Positions 16,836 through 26,039 of a stretch of DNA of 64,000 bases are shown here, one piece after another. The notes beneath the pieces are model-generated. The model saw only the letters and a program-made list of their open reading frames with translations. It was not told the DNA's origin and did no database searches. Numbering within the stretch: position 1 is the first letter of the stretch; each line of letters starts with the position of its first letter. A program made the translations under genes and the position numbers. The DNA comes from Yinghuangia sp045039925 (GTDB lineage: Bacteria; Actinomycetota; Actinomycetes; Streptomycetales; Streptomycetaceae), in assembly GCA_045039925.1 (NCBI GenBank), contig CP108400.1, forward strand, positions 7,254,001 through 7,318,000. The letters are read 5' to 3'.

Positions 16836-18523
16836 GCCGACATCTCCTCGGACGCCGGCCGCCCGACGGCCCGCAGCGCCGCGGCGTTCAGGTCGTCCTC
16901 GCCGCCGGGCGGCAGCCACGCCGCCAGGTAGCCGTCCGGGCGCACCAGCAGCAGCGTGTGCGCCGCCGCCCCCGGGTACTCGTGCGTCACCACCAGCTCG
17001 GCCGCCACCGGCAGTTCGCCGAGCCGCGCGCGCAGCAGCGGCATCAGGCCCGCGTCCCGCCAGCGCGGACCGTCCCACACCTCTATACCGGGCGCGACCA
17101 GCACCACCACGAGCCCCTGGTCCAGACACTCCGACAGCCGCGCCCGGCGGCCGTCGGCGCGCACCACCGCCACGTCCTCCACCGGACCGCCGACCCCGAG
17201 GCCGCCCGGCGTGAGCAGCGGCGAACCCGTGTACTCCGGAAGGGAGTCCGCGACCAGCGCCCGCGGGTCCAGGCGCCGAAGCGTGGTCCCCTTGCTGCGC
17301 GCGCCCATCAGCGTCAGCCGCCGCCCCATCTTCTGCGCCGGGCCGCGCGGGCTCAGGAAGTGCAGCGCGTCCTCGCCGAACGCCAGCCGCCGCCGCGCCG
17401 CGCTGCGCCGCTCGCCGTGGTACGTCTCGATCAGCCGGTCCGGCGCGCGCCGCCCCAGCACCAGCGCGAGCTTCCAGGCCAGATTGCGGGCGTCCTGGAG
17501 GGCGAGGTCCGCACCGTCCGCCACGGTGGGGTGCACCAGGTGCGCCGCGTCGCCGGCCAGCAGGACGCGTCCCGCCCGGAACCGCCGCGCGAGCCGCTGG
17601 TGCACCTCGAACTCGCCCGTCCACACCATGTCGTAGACGGGGTCCGCGGCGGCGTCGGCGTCCGGGCTCATCGCGTCGAGCGTGCGCAGCACGGCGCGCA
17701 CCCGCTGCGTCGTGCGCTTGGGGTCGGCGGGGTCGCCGTGCACCGGGATCAGCGCCGTCGCGTCGGCGGCCTTCGCGACGCCGTGCGCCAGCGGCAGCTG
17801 CCAGGTCAGCCGCCACATGTCGTGCGGCAGCGGCTGCGCGAGGACCGTGCCGTCCCGCTGGAACGGCGGGTCGACGAACAGCCAGGGCTCCAGCGGGGAT
17901 TCCTCCCACGGCGGACGCGGCAGGGCGACCTTCACGTCGGCGCACAGCAGGCGGTCCACGCGCGGGCGCCCCGGGAACCGTACGCCCAGCGCGCGGCGCA
18001 CGAACGAGTGGTGGCCGTCGGCGGCCACCAGCCACGGGGCGCGCCACCGCACCCGGCCGGCCGGGCCGCGGGTGGTGACGGTGACCATGTCCGTGTCCTG
18101 CTCGACCGCCTCGACCCGGTGCCGCCACGCGGTGGTCACCAGCGGCGCGGCGGACACCGTATCCAACAGCGCCTGTTCGAGGCGCTGTTGCGGAAGGCCG
18201 TAGCGCTCGGGTGCGGGAGCCGGGCCGCCCTCGGGTTCGCGCGGCACCGGCACGGTGGTCGAGCGGCGCCGGATGCGCAGCGGACCCCAGGGCTGCGCGG
18301 CACCGTCCAGGCGGCCGCCGACCAGGCCCGCGGCGAACGCGAACGTCGCCGCGTCCAGACCGCACGAGCGCGAGCCCTCGCGCGCCGTGCCGTCGCCCGC
18401 GTCGACCAGCACCGAGCGCACGCCCTGCCGGGCGAGCGCCAGCGCGCAGGCCAGCCCCGCCGGTCCGGCGCCGACGACGATCACCGAGTCCCGGTGGGTA
18501 GGGGAATCGGCCGTGCCTGGCAT
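16814..18523 (-). CDS. FAD-dependent aromatic monooxygenase (group A)
   Basis: A 569-residue flavoprotein hydroxylase of the PHBH/MhpA type. The FAD ADP-binding loop is VVGAGPAGLACALALA, the DG motif is VAADGHHSFVRRALG, and the second FAD motif is LLAGDAAHLVHPTVADGADLALQDARNL. In the last motif the usual P-x-GGQGMN is replaced by P-T-VADGADL, which may alter FAD ribityl contacts. The C-terminal roughly 150 residues are the thioredoxin-like extension of phenol-hydroxylase relatives. It probably hydroxylates an aromatic or polyketide-like ring with NAD(P)H. It is convergent with the LLM gene. Confidence 0.88.
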   Translation of the reverse strand: MPGTADSPTHRDSVIVVGAGPAGLACALALARQGVRSVLVDAGDGTAREGSRSCGLDAATFAFAAGLVGGRLDGAAQPWGPLRIRRRSTTVPVPREPEGGPAPAPERYGLPQQRLEQALLDTVSAAPLVTTAWRHRVEAVEQDTDMVTVTTRGPAGRVRWRAPWLVAADGHHSFVRRALGVRFPGRPRVDRLLCADVKVALPRPPWEESPLEPWLFVDPPFQRDGTVLAQPLPHDMWRLTWQLPLAHGVAKAADATALIPVHGDPADPKRTTQRVRAVLRTLDAMSPDADAAADPVYDMVWTGEFEVHQRLARRFRAGRVLLAGDAAHLVHPTVADGADLALQDARNLAWKLALVLGRRAPDRLIETYHGERRSAARRRLAFGEDALHFLSPRGPAQKMGRRLTLMGARSKGTTLRRLDPRALVADSLPEYTGSPLLTPGGLGVGGPVEDVAVVRADGRRARLSECLDQGLVVVLVAPGIEVWDGPRWRDAGLMPLLRARLGELPVAAELVVTHEYPGAAAHTLLLVRPDGYLAAWLPPGGEDDLNAAALRAVGRPASEEMSAAASGGP

Positions 18524-18889
18524 GCGAAGCCTCCCGAACGATCAGATGTCCAAGAGGCAATCATCCGGCACCGGAGGCGGGTCGTGTGACAACGCGCCCG
18601 GTCCGCGGGTGGCGTCGTCGGGTGGCGCACTCCGGCGCACCGGTCGCCCGGGCGCCGTGTCCCCGGCGCGCGAGGGTGGTGCGCCCGGGCCCGCACCGGG
18701 TCCCCGTCCGGCCCGCGCCCGGTCGGCACCCGGGCCCGGCACCGGGGCCGACCCGAATGCCGCCCGCGCCCGGCCGCCGGGCCCGCCGGGTGACGGCCGT
18801 GCGACCGTCGCCCGGACGGTACTCGATCGGGCGAACGGCGAAGGGGCGTACGCCGGATCCGGGTCCGATTCCCGCCGGGCGCGGCGCGC
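18524..18889. other. 366-base GC-rich gap
   Basis: Lies between the second GluB-like lipoprotein gene and the FAD monooxygenase gene, both on the minus strand. It is dense in CCCGG/CCGGG runs with many overlapping short palindromes, for example GGCGTACGCC near 18843-18852. No convincing gene; it probably holds the terminator of the former and the promoter of the latter. Confidence 0.4.
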
Positions 18890-19804
18890 TCACGGTTCGA
18901 GCTGCGGAACGGGCGGGGCGGGCACGCCGGACAGGCCCAGCGTCGCGTCGTACGCCGCCTTCCAGTTGCCGTTCGCGGCACTCACGCGCAGTGCCTCGTT
19001 GACCGCCGTGCGGAAGACCGTGTCGTCGCGGGGCACGCCGATGCCGTAGTTCTCGGTGGTGAACGGCTGCCCGACGACCTTGAGGCGGTCGGGGTTGCGC
19101 GCCGCGTAGCCCTTGAGGATCGCCTCGTCCGTCGACACCGCGTCCACCAGCCCCGTCAGCAGGTTCTCGACGCACTGGCTGTAGTCGTCGTAGAACACCG
19201 CCAGACTCTCCGGGAATTCGCGCTGGAGGTGCCGGAACGCCGTCGAACCCTTGGCCGAGCAGACCTTCTTGCCCGCGATCGTGTCCTTGCCGGTGATGGC
19301 CAGTTCGTCGCCGCGCACCAGGAGGCTCTGCCCCGACACGTAGTAGGGGCCGGCGAAGGCGACCGACTTCTTGCGGTCGTCGGTGATGCTGTACGTCCCG
19401 ACGTACAGGTCCACGTCGCCGTTCACGATCGCCGTCTCGCGGTTCACGGACGCGATGGTCTTGAACTCGATCCGTGCCGGATCCAGCCCCAGATACGCGG
19501 AGACCATGCGGGCGATCTCGATGTCGAAGCCCGACCGGCGCAGCGTCGCGGGGTCGAGGTAGCCCAGTCCCGGCTGGTCGTCCTTGGCGCCCACCACCAG
19601 GTGGCCGCGGTCCCGGGCGGCCTTCCAGGTCGGCGCCGCCGCCAGGTCCACGCCGCCGCGTACCGCGTAGACGGGTGCCGACGGCGTCGGTCGCGCTGCG
19701 GACGTCTGCGGCGCGGCCTCCGGCCCGCCGCCGTCGTTGCATCCGGTGCCCAGTAGGGCCAGGGCGGCGATACCCGCGGCGGCTATCACCTGACGCAGTG
19801 TCAT
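18890..19804 (-). CDS. GluB-like glutamate-binding lipoprotein (second copy)
   Basis: A 304-residue lipoprotein: signal peptide and lipobox LLGTGC, then an SBP_bac_3 (type 2 periplasmic binding) domain. It shares long motifs with GluB at 21845-22735: RGHLVVGAKDDQPGLGYLDP, VGTYSITDDRKK, FAGPYYVSGQSLLV and KKVCSAKGST. ATG at 19804 with GGGGAG upstream. It lies downstream of gluD on the same strand but beyond a 14-bp hairpin and a tandem repeat, so it probably has its own expression. It may feed GluCD with another acidic amino acid or act as a sensor; which is not known. Confidence 0.9.
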   Translation of the reverse strand: MTLRQVIAAAGIAALALLGTGCNDGGGPEAAPQTSAARPTPSAPVYAVRGGVDLAAAPTWKAARDRGHLVVGAKDDQPGLGYLDPATLRRSGFDIEIARMVSAYLGLDPARIEFKTIASVNRETAIVNGDVDLYVGTYSITDDRKKSVAFAGPYYVSGQSLLVRGDELAITGKDTIAGKKVCSAKGSTAFRHLQREFPESLAVFYDDYSQCVENLLTGLVDAVSTDEAILKGYAARNPDRLKVVGQPFTTENYGIGVPRDDTVFRTAVNEALRVSAANGNWKAAYDATLGLSGVPAPPVPQLEP

Positions 19805-19930
19805 GTCCGGAACTCCCCCTTGGATGGCTCCCCGAGGGCATGCCGCGGCACGGGCGCGCACCGCCGGTCTCCCCCGGGGACCGAACTTTCCCGGGGCCAT
19901 CATGGGCCACGCGCGGGTCCCGGCGCAGAG

Positions 19931-19966
19931 CGACGCCCCGCGACGGGGTGGCGTCGCGGGGCGTCG
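19931..19966. terminator. Terminator-like hairpin after gluD
   Basis: Perfect 14-bp stem CGACGCCCCGCGAC / GTCGCGGGGCGTCG with an 8-base loop, between the gluD stop and the second GluB-like gene. Confidence 0.7.
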
Positions 19967-19980
19967 GGTGTGCGTTCGGA

Positions 19981-20049
19981 CCGGGTGTCCGGGTACGGAC
20001 CGGGAGTCCGGGTACGGACCGGGAGTCCGGGTTCGGCCGGGGAGTCGGA
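19981..20049. repeat. 19-bp tandem repeat, about 3.6 copies
   Basis: Units at 19981-19999, 20000-20018 and 20019-20037, of the form CCGGGAGTCCGGGTACGGA with 1-3 differences, then a partial copy. It is in the gap just downstream of the gluD stop, beside the 14-bp hairpin. Confidence 0.85.
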
Positions 20050-20054
20050 TCCGA

Positions 20055-20975
20055 CTACACGGCCGCTCCCGCGTGCAGGTCGGGCTTCGGGGTGATGGTC
20101 CCGCCGACCGGCGTCTCGATCTGCGGCGGGCGGCCCTTGCGCCCCTGGCTCAGCCGGCGCTCGACCCAGACGGCGAGCACGGACAGCAGGCTGCAGATCA
20201 GGATGTAGATGGCGCCGACCACGATCGCGACCGGGATGAACGGGAACCCGTAGTCCTGCTGCGAGCCGAGCAGCTTGGCGACGTACAGGAGTTCGGGGTA
20301 GGTGATCATGAAGCCGAGGGAGGTGTCCTTCAGCGTCACCACCATCTGGCTGATGATCGACGGGAGCATGGCGCGGATGCCCTGCGGCACCAGGATCGAC
20401 ACCATCACCTGCGACTTGCGCAGACCGATCGCGTACGCCGCCTCGCTCTGCCCCTTCGGCAGCGCCAGGATGCCCGCGCGCATGGTCTCCGCCTGCACGG
20501 TCCCGTTGTAGAGCGTCAGGCCGATGACCAGCGGCCAGATCGGGTCGTCGTTGATGAACTCCAGGAACCCGGGCCAGTGGTCGAGGTACGCCGGCGCGAG
20601 GTACAGGAAGAAGATCAGGATCAGCAGCGGCATCGCGCGGAAGAACGTCACGAACGCCGTGGCCGCCCAGCGCACCGCGCGGTGCTCGGACAGCCGGCCG
20701 GCGGCCAGCAGCGCGCCGAGGAGCAGCGACAGGACCACCGCGAGGGCGAACGCCTTGAGGGTCGCCCACAGGCCGTCGAGGATCTGGTTCTGCACGCGGG
20801 TGTACTCGAACAGCTCCCACCGGCGGCGGTCGAACTGCCCGGTCTGGTCGAACCGGTACGCGATCCAGCCGAGGCCGAGCAGCAGGAGGCCCACGCCGGC
20901 CACGCCGATGAGGAAGTTGCGCCGCTTGGCCTTCGGGCCGGGGGCGTCGAAGAGGACCGTGGCCTGCTGGGTCAT
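20055..20975 (-). CDS. gluD: Glutamate ABC transporter permease GluD
   Basis: A 306-residue inner-membrane subunit of the polar amino acid (HAAT) ABC importer. It has a cytoplasmic basic N-terminus, a first transmembrane helix (FLIGVAGVGLLLLGLGWIAY), and a permease core with the coupling-helix (EAA) motif EAAYAIGLRKSQVMVSILVPQGIRAMLP that contacts the GluA ATPase. Its start overlaps the gluC stop by four bases, so the two are translationally coupled. The order gluA-gluB-gluC-gluD matches the conserved actinobacterial glutamate-uptake operon. Confidence 0.93.
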   Translation of the reverse strand: MTQQATVLFDAPGPKAKRRNFLIGVAGVGLLLLGLGWIAYRFDQTGQFDRRRWELFEYTRVQNQILDGLWATLKAFALAVVLSLLLGALLAAGRLSEHRAVRWAATAFVTFFRAMPLLILIFFLYLAPAYLDHWPGFLEFINDDPIWPLVIGLTLYNGTVQAETMRAGILALPKGQSEAAYAIGLRKSQVMVSILVPQGIRAMLPSIISQMVVTLKDTSLGFMITYPELLYVAKLLGSQQDYGFPFIPVAIVVGAIYILICSLLSVLAVWVERRLSQGRKGRPPQIETPVGGTITPKPDLHAGAAV

Positions 20976-21616
20976 CGGGCCACCGCCATCTTCTTCTCCA
21001 GCGCCGCGAACGCCGCGCTCATGCTGAGGGTGATGATCAGGTAGCCGACCGCGATCCAGAAGAACACCAGGATCACGTTCTCGCCGTTCTCGAGCATCTG
21101 GTTGTACGTGCCGAACAGGTCGGCCACGTTGAACGCGCTCGCGATGGCCGAGTTACGCACCATCGCGATCAGCAGCGAGCCGATCGGCGGCACCACGGCC
21201 CGCAGCGCCTGCGGCAGGACCACCAGGGTCAGCGTCTGGTTGGACGACATGCCCAGGCTGCGGGCGGCCTCGGCCTGCCCGAGCGGCACGGTGTTGATAC
21301 CCGAGCGGACGGCCTCGCAGATGAACGCCGCGGTGTAGCCGCCGACCGCGATCACCGCGAAGGTGATGAAGTCGAGCGTGATGTTCAGCTTCGGGAAGCC
21401 GAGCGCGACCACGAACATCAGCAGCGTCAGCGGCGTGTTGCGGATGATGGTGACGTACGCGGCGCCGAACCAGCGCAGCGGCGGTACGGGCGAGACACGG
21501 CAGGCGGCCAGCAGAGTGCCCACCACGACGGCGACGATGCCGCAGTACAGCGTGAGCTTGAGCGTCGTGAGAAAGCCGTCGCTGAGCAAGTCCCAGTTGT
21601 CCGTGAGAACGTTCAT
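20972..21616 (-). CDS. gluC: Glutamate ABC transporter permease GluC
   Basis: A 214-residue membrane permease of the HAAT family and partner of GluD. It has about five hydrophobic segments and the EAA-loop signature EAARSLGMSSNQTLTLVVLPQALRAVVPP, followed by NSAIASAFNVADL. It begins MNVLTDNWDLLSDGFLTTLKL. It is separated from gluB by a 228-base gap holding a strong hairpin, and it overlaps gluD. Confidence 0.93.
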   Translation of the reverse strand: MNVLTDNWDLLSDGFLTTLKLTLYCGIVAVVVGTLLAACRVSPVPPLRWFGAAYVTIIRNTPLTLLMFVVALGFPKLNITLDFITFAVIAVGGYTAAFICEAVRSGINTVPLGQAEAARSLGMSSNQTLTLVVLPQALRAVVPPIGSLLIAMVRNSAIASAFNVADLFGTYNQMLENGENVILVFFWIAVGYLIITLSMSAAFAALEKKMAVAR

Positions 21617-21729
21617 CGCGCGCCCGCCTTCCGGCCCTCTTCCGGGCGCGCCGAACGGGCGGCGTCAGGGCATATGTTCACGGTGATCCCCGCAAGTCTG
21701 GATCGGACGTGGTTTCGAGGTGCCGGGGG

Positions 21730-21767
21730 CCGCGCCGGCCCGGGGTGTCGCCACCGGGCCGGCGCGG
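21730..21767. terminator. Attenuator-like hairpin between gluB and gluC
   Basis: Perfect 14-bp stem CCGCGCCGGCCCGG / CCGGGCCGGCGCGG with a 10-base loop. Placed between the binding-protein gene and the permease genes of one operon, it could stabilise gluAB mRNA or partly terminate transcription, giving more binding protein than permease. That effect is inferred. Confidence 0.65.
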
Positions 21768-21844
21768 GCGTCGGCCGCGCTTCAGGAGCGTGCGGTCGGA
21801 TTCATCGGCGCGTGCGGCGGTCGCCCGCCGCGCGGATCAGCGGA

Positions 21845-22735
21845 TCAGTAGCGCTCGATCATCGGCGCGGGCGGGGCCGGCGAGCCCGACTTGCCCAGCG
21901 TCGCGTCGTAGATGCTCTTCCACGTGCCGTCCTGCATCTTGGCGGCGAGGATGTCGTTGATCTTGTTGCGGTACTCGACGTCGCCCTTCGGCAGGCCGAT
22001 GCCGTACTTCTCGGTGGAGAAGTTCTCGCCCACGACCTTGAGGTTGGTCGGGTCCTTGGCGGCGTAGCCCTTGAGGATCGCCTCGTCGGTGGTCACCGCG
22101 TCGACCTGGCCGCTGAGCAGGTTGTCCACGCAGACCGAGTAGGTGTCGTACTCGATCGCCTGGGTCTCGGGGAACTCGGTCTTGATCTTCTGGATCGGCG
22201 TCGAGCCCTTGGCCGAGCAGACCTTCTTGCCCTTGATCGTTTCCTTGCCGAGGATGTCGGTGTTGTTCTTCTTCACCAACAGGCTCTGGCCCGAGACGTA
22301 GTACGGGCCGGCGAAGTCGACGAGCTCCTTGCGCTTGTCGGTGATGCTGTACGTGCCGACGTACATGTCGACGTCGCCCTTGGCCAGCGCGGTCTCGCGG
22401 TTCGCCGACACGATCGGCTTGAACTCGATCTTCTTCGGGTCCAGGCCCAGCTCGGCGGAGACCAGGCGCGCGATCTCGATGTCGAAGCCCGAGCGCTCAC
22501 CCGTCGTCGGGTCGAGGAAGCCGAGGCCGGGCTGGTCCTCCTTGACGCCGATGACCATGTGGCCGCGGGCCTTCGCGGCCTGGAAGGTCTTGGAGTTGAT
22601 GTCCACGGACTGCGTGTTCACGGACTGCTGCGGCGCCGCGGGGGTCTCCGTCTTGGGATCGTCCTTGCCGCAGGCCGTAGCGAGGAGGGCCAGAGCGGAG
22701 AAGCCGGCGACGGCTATGGTCTTGCGGAGATTCAT
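21845..22735 (-). CDS. gluB: Glutamate-binding lipoprotein GluB
   Basis: A 296-residue solute-binding lipoprotein (lipobox LLATAC) of the SBP_bac_3 family, delivering glutamate to GluCD. Typical segments are GHMVIGVKEDQPGLGFLDP, GFDIEIARLVSAELG, VGTYSITDKRKELVDFAGPY and DAVTTDEAILKGYA. ATG at 22735 with AAGGAG upstream; an earlier in-frame start at 22813 would bury the signal peptide. It follows gluA by 86 bases on the same strand. Confidence 0.93.
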   Translation of the reverse strand: MNLRKTIAVAGFSALALLATACGKDDPKTETPAAPQQSVNTQSVDINSKTFQAAKARGHMVIGVKEDQPGLGFLDPTTGERSGFDIEIARLVSAELGLDPKKIEFKPIVSANRETALAKGDVDMYVGTYSITDKRKELVDFAGPYYVSGQSLLVKKNNTDILGKETIKGKKVCSAKGSTPIQKIKTEFPETQAIEYDTYSVCVDNLLSGQVDAVTTDEAILKGYAAKDPTNLKVVGENFSTEKYGIGLPKGDVEYRNKINDILAAKMQDGTWKSIYDATLGKSGSPAPPAPMIERY

Positions 22736-22821
22736 GACCCTTGCTCCTTGATGGTGGTTACGGGTACGGACGGGTGCCGGCGTACGCGTACGCGTGCCGG
22801 CGGGGTGGTGCACGGCGCCGA

Positions 22822-23604
22822 TCAGTGGTGCAGGATCTTCGACAGGAAGTCGCGCGCACGGTCGCTGCGCGGGTTGCCGAAGAACTCGTCGGGGGTGTTC
22901 TCCTCGATGATCCGGCCGTCGGCCATGAAGATGACCCGGTTCGCGGCGGAGCGCGCGAAGCCCATCTCGTGCGTGACGACGACCATGGTCATGCCGTCCG
23001 CGGCGAGGCTCTTCATGGTTTCCAGGACCTCGTTGACCATCTCGGGGTCGAGTGCCGAGGTCGGTTCGTCGAACAGCATCACCTTGGGCTGCATGGCCAG
23101 CGCGCGGGCGATCGCCACACGCTGCTGCTGGCCGCCGGACAGCTGGGCCGGGTACTTGTCGGCCTGGTTGCCGACGCCGACGCGGTCCAACAGGGCGCGG
23201 GCACGCTTGTCCACGGCGTCGCGCGACTCACGGCGTACCTTGGTGGGGCCGATCGTCACGTTCTGCAGCACGGTCTTGTGCGCGAAGAGGTTGAACGACT
23301 GGAACACCATCCCCACCTCCGACCGCAGCCGGGCGAGGGCCTTGCCCTCTTGCGGCAGCGACTGGCCGTCGATGGTGATGGAGCCGGAGTCGATGGGCTC
23401 CAGGCGGTTGATGGTCCGGCACAATGTCGACTTACCGGATCCCGACGGGCCGATCACGACGACGACCTCGCCCTCGTGGATCGTCAGGTCGATGTCCTGG
23501 AGGACGTGCAGCGCGCCGAAGTGCTTGTTGACGTTCGACAGGACCACGAGCGGTGCGGCCGTCTTCATCGCCGGTGACGGCGTCTTGTCCAGGGCTTCGG
23601 TCAC
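22822..23604 (-). CDS. gluA: Glutamate ABC transporter ATPase GluA
   Basis: A 260-residue ATP-binding subunit of the glutamate importer. Walker A is GPSGSGKST, the Q-loop lies in MVFQSFNLFAHKT, the signature is LSGGQQQR, and Walker B is VMLFDEPTSALDPE, followed by the H-loop in VVVTHEMGFA. GTG start with GGAGGAG upstream. It is the first gene of gluABCD and divergent from the two-component system. Confidence 0.96.
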   Translation of the reverse strand: MTEALDKTPSPAMKTAAPLVVLSNVNKHFGALHVLQDIDLTIHEGEVVVVIGPSGSGKSTLCRTINRLEPIDSGSITIDGQSLPQEGKALARLRSEVGMVFQSFNLFAHKTVLQNVTIGPTKVRRESRDAVDKRARALLDRVGVGNQADKYPAQLSGGQQQRVAIARALAMQPKVMLFDEPTSALDPEMVNEVLETMKSLAADGMTMVVVTHEMGFARSAANRVIFMADGRIIEENTPDEFFGNPRSDRARDFLSKILHH

Positions 23605-23885
23605 GGTGGCTTCGCTCCTCCGGATCGTGTGGTGGGCTCATGAAAGCGGGCAAGACCCAAGCAGCAAGCCGGATTTGAGCTTCACCTGAGGTCAAGAGCG
23701 GATAACGGAGCGTCGTGGGTCCTGAACCCTCGGCAGAAACCGGGGAGTCTGATTGGATGACCCGGTCGCGACGCGGGGGTGAACCCCGCGGGAACCGGGC
23801 CCGTATCGGGGGCAGGGCAGGAACGCGCGGGGAACACGCCGGGAACAGCGCTTCAGGACGGACAGAGCAGCGAGGAGGCCACGCC

Positions 23886-24596
23886 ATGCGGTTGCTGATG
23901 GTCGAGGACGACCTGCGCATCGCGACGCCGCTGCGTGCCGTCCTGGGGCGGCACGGGATCGACGTACGGCACGCCTGCACGGGCGAGGAGGCCCTGGACG
24001 CGCTCGGCGTCGACGTCGACGTGGTGCTGCTGGACCTCAACCTGCCGGATCACGACGGCTTCGAGGTCTGCGCCCGAATACGCCGGATCAGCGACGTGCC
24101 GGTGATCATGGTGACCGCACGCGCCGACGTACGCTCGCGCGTGCACGGCCTCAACATCGGCGCCGACGACTACGTCACCAAGCCCTACGACATCGGCGAG
24201 CTGCTGGCGCGCATCCACGCGGTCAGCCGCCGCGCCCGCCCCGAACCCCGCCCGGAGACCGCCTCCGCCGCGCCCGCCGCCCCCGCGTCCGACGACGCCC
24301 CCGCGGCCCCCGCTGCCCCCGCACTGGTCGTGGACGCCGCCGCCCGCCGCGTGACCGTGTGCGGCACCGAGGTGGTCCTCACCCGCAAGGAGTTCGACCT
24401 GCTCGCCCTGCTCGCCCAGCGCCCCGGCGTGGTGTTCCGCCGCGAACAGATCATGAGCGAGGTGTGGCGCACCAGCTGGGCCGGCAGCGGCCGCACGCTC
24501 GAAGTACACGTCGCATCGCTGCGCGCGAAGCTCGGCAACCCCCGCATGGTCGAAACCATTCGCGGTGTCGGCTACCGCGTGGTTCCGGACGCCTGA
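23886..24596 (+). CDS. OmpR/PhoB-type response regulator
   Basis: A 236-residue regulator. The receiver domain (1-118) has the acidic pair EDD (residues 7-9), phospho-acceptor Asp50 (VVLLD) and the conserved Lys in DDYVTKPYD. An Ala/Pro linker of about 30 residues follows, then a winged-helix DNA-binding domain, VVLTRKEFDLLALLAQRPGVVF ... LEVHVASLRAKLGNPRMVETIRGVGYRV. ATG at 23886 follows GAGGAGG. The cognate histidine kinase is 27 bases downstream. Divergent placement from gluA suggests control of glutamate uptake, but that is inferred. Confidence 0.93.
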   Translation: MRLLMVEDDLRIATPLRAVLGRHGIDVRHACTGEEALDALGVDVDVVLLDLNLPDHDGFEVCARIRRISDVPVIMVTARADVRSRVHGLNIGADDYVTKPYDIGELLARIHAVSRRARPEPRPETASAAPAAPASDDAPAAPAAPALVVDAAARRVTVCGTEVVLTRKEFDLLALLAQRPGVVFRREQIMSEVWRTSWAGSGRTLEVHVASLRAKLGNPRMVETIRGVGYRVVPDA

Positions 24597-24623
24597 GCCC
24601 GGCACGCCCGAAGACCGACGCCT

Positions 24624-26039
24624 GTGCGCACCCGACTCCTCGCCCTGCTGCTGACGCTCATGACGGCTGTGCTGCTCGCGCTCGGCATACCCCTGGCCGT
24701 GTCGCGCGCCGACGCCCACCAACAGGAGATGGTCCGCGACCGCGCCGACGACACCGCGTTCTTCGCCGCCCAGTACCAGACCGCGATCCGCGAAGGGGAG
24801 GACGTGGAGCGCTCCCTGGAGAAGCAGAAGTCGCTGAGCCTGTCCCTGGAGCAGTCCCTGAAGCAGTTCTACCTCGTGTACGGCATACGCGCGGCGGTGC
24901 TCGACCGCAACGGCGTCCCGCTCATCGCGTCCGACCTCGAGTACCGCCTCCCCGAGACCGGCCAGGCACGCGAGGCCTTCGCGGAAGCGCGCGCCGGCCG
25001 CCGCAGCGAGGCGCCGCAGGTGTGGCCGTGGCAGGACCGCACGATCACCGTCGCGGTGCCCGTCGTCTACAGCGGCGACGTCGTCGCGGTCGCCGTCACG
25101 GAGTCGGGCACCGGCACGATGCGCGGCCGGACCTGGGACAACTGGCTCTTCCTCGGCGCCGGCGAGGCCATCGCCGTGCTTGCCGCGCTCCTGGCCGCGG
25201 GCCGGCTGACCGGCACGATCCTGCGGCCGGTCCAGGTCCTCGACAAGGCCACACACGAGATCGCCACCGGCAAGCTGGGCGCGCGCGTCGCGGCCGCGCA
25301 GGGGCCGCCCGAGCTGCGGCGCCTCGCGAAGGCGTTCAACGAGATGGCGGACAACGTCGAGACCGTCGTCGAGCAGCAGCGGGCGTTCGCCGCGGACGCC
25401 TCGCACCAACTGCGCAACCCCTTGTCGGCGCTGCTTCTGCGCATCGAGGAGCTGGGCCTGTCGCTGCCGCCCGAGCACATCGAGACGCTCGACGGGGTGC
25501 GCGACGAGGGACGGCGCCTCACACACGTCCTGGACGAGCTGCTGGCGCTCGCGCTGGCCGAGAACGCCGCCAACACCGGGACGCACCGCGTACCGCTCGA
25601 CGTCGCCGCCCTGGTGCGCGAGCGCATCGACGCGTGGGAACCGCTGGCGCGCGCCCGGGGCCAGCGCTTCGACCAGCAGGGGTCGCGCGCGCTGACCGGC
25701 AACGTCGACCCCATCGCGCTGGGCAGCGCGCTCGACGCGATCCTCGACAACGCCCTCAAGTTCAGCCCCGACGAGGCCGAGATAGCGGTCGCCCTCGCGG
25801 CGGTCGGGGGCCGCCTGGAGCTCCGCGTCGCGGACCGGGGACCCGGACTGGACCCCACGGAGCTGCGGCGCGTCGGCGACCGGTTCTGGCGCAGCTCGCA
25901 CCACCAGAACGTGGACGGCTCGGGCCTGGGGCTGTCGATCGCGCGCACGTTGCTGCGGGCGACCGGCGGCGACATCGATTTCGCGGCGCGCGACGGAGGC
26001 GGGCTGGTCGTGACGGTGACGGTCGACCGGGCGCTGTGA
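24624..26039 (+). CDS. Sensor histidine kinase
   Basis: A 471-residue membrane kinase. It has an N-terminal transmembrane helix (LLALLLTLMTAVLLALGIPLAV), an extracellular region of about 140 residues, a second helix (WLFLGAGEAIAVLAALLAAG), a HAMP domain, the H-box DASHQLRNPLSAL, the N-box DNALKFSP, and the G-boxes DRGPGLDP and GSGLGLSIA. GTG start. It pairs with the response regulator upstream. The ligand is unknown; the neighbourhood points to amino acids. Confidence 0.93.
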   Translation: MRTRLLALLLTLMTAVLLALGIPLAVSRADAHQQEMVRDRADDTAFFAAQYQTAIREGEDVERSLEKQKSLSLSLEQSLKQFYLVYGIRAAVLDRNGVPLIASDLEYRLPETGQAREAFAEARAGRRSEAPQVWPWQDRTITVAVPVVYSGDVVAVAVTESGTGTMRGRTWDNWLFLGAGEAIAVLAALLAAGRLTGTILRPVQVLDKATHEIATGKLGARVAAAQGPPELRRLAKAFNEMADNVETVVEQQRAFAADASHQLRNPLSALLLRIEELGLSLPPEHIETLDGVRDEGRRLTHVLDELLALALAENAANTGTHRVPLDVAALVRERIDAWEPLARARGQRFDQQGSRALTGNVDPIALGSALDAILDNALKFSPDEAEIAVALAAVGGRLELRVADRGPGLDPTELRRVGDRFWRSSHHQNVDGSGLGLSIARTLLRATGGDIDFAARDGGGLVVTVTVDRAL

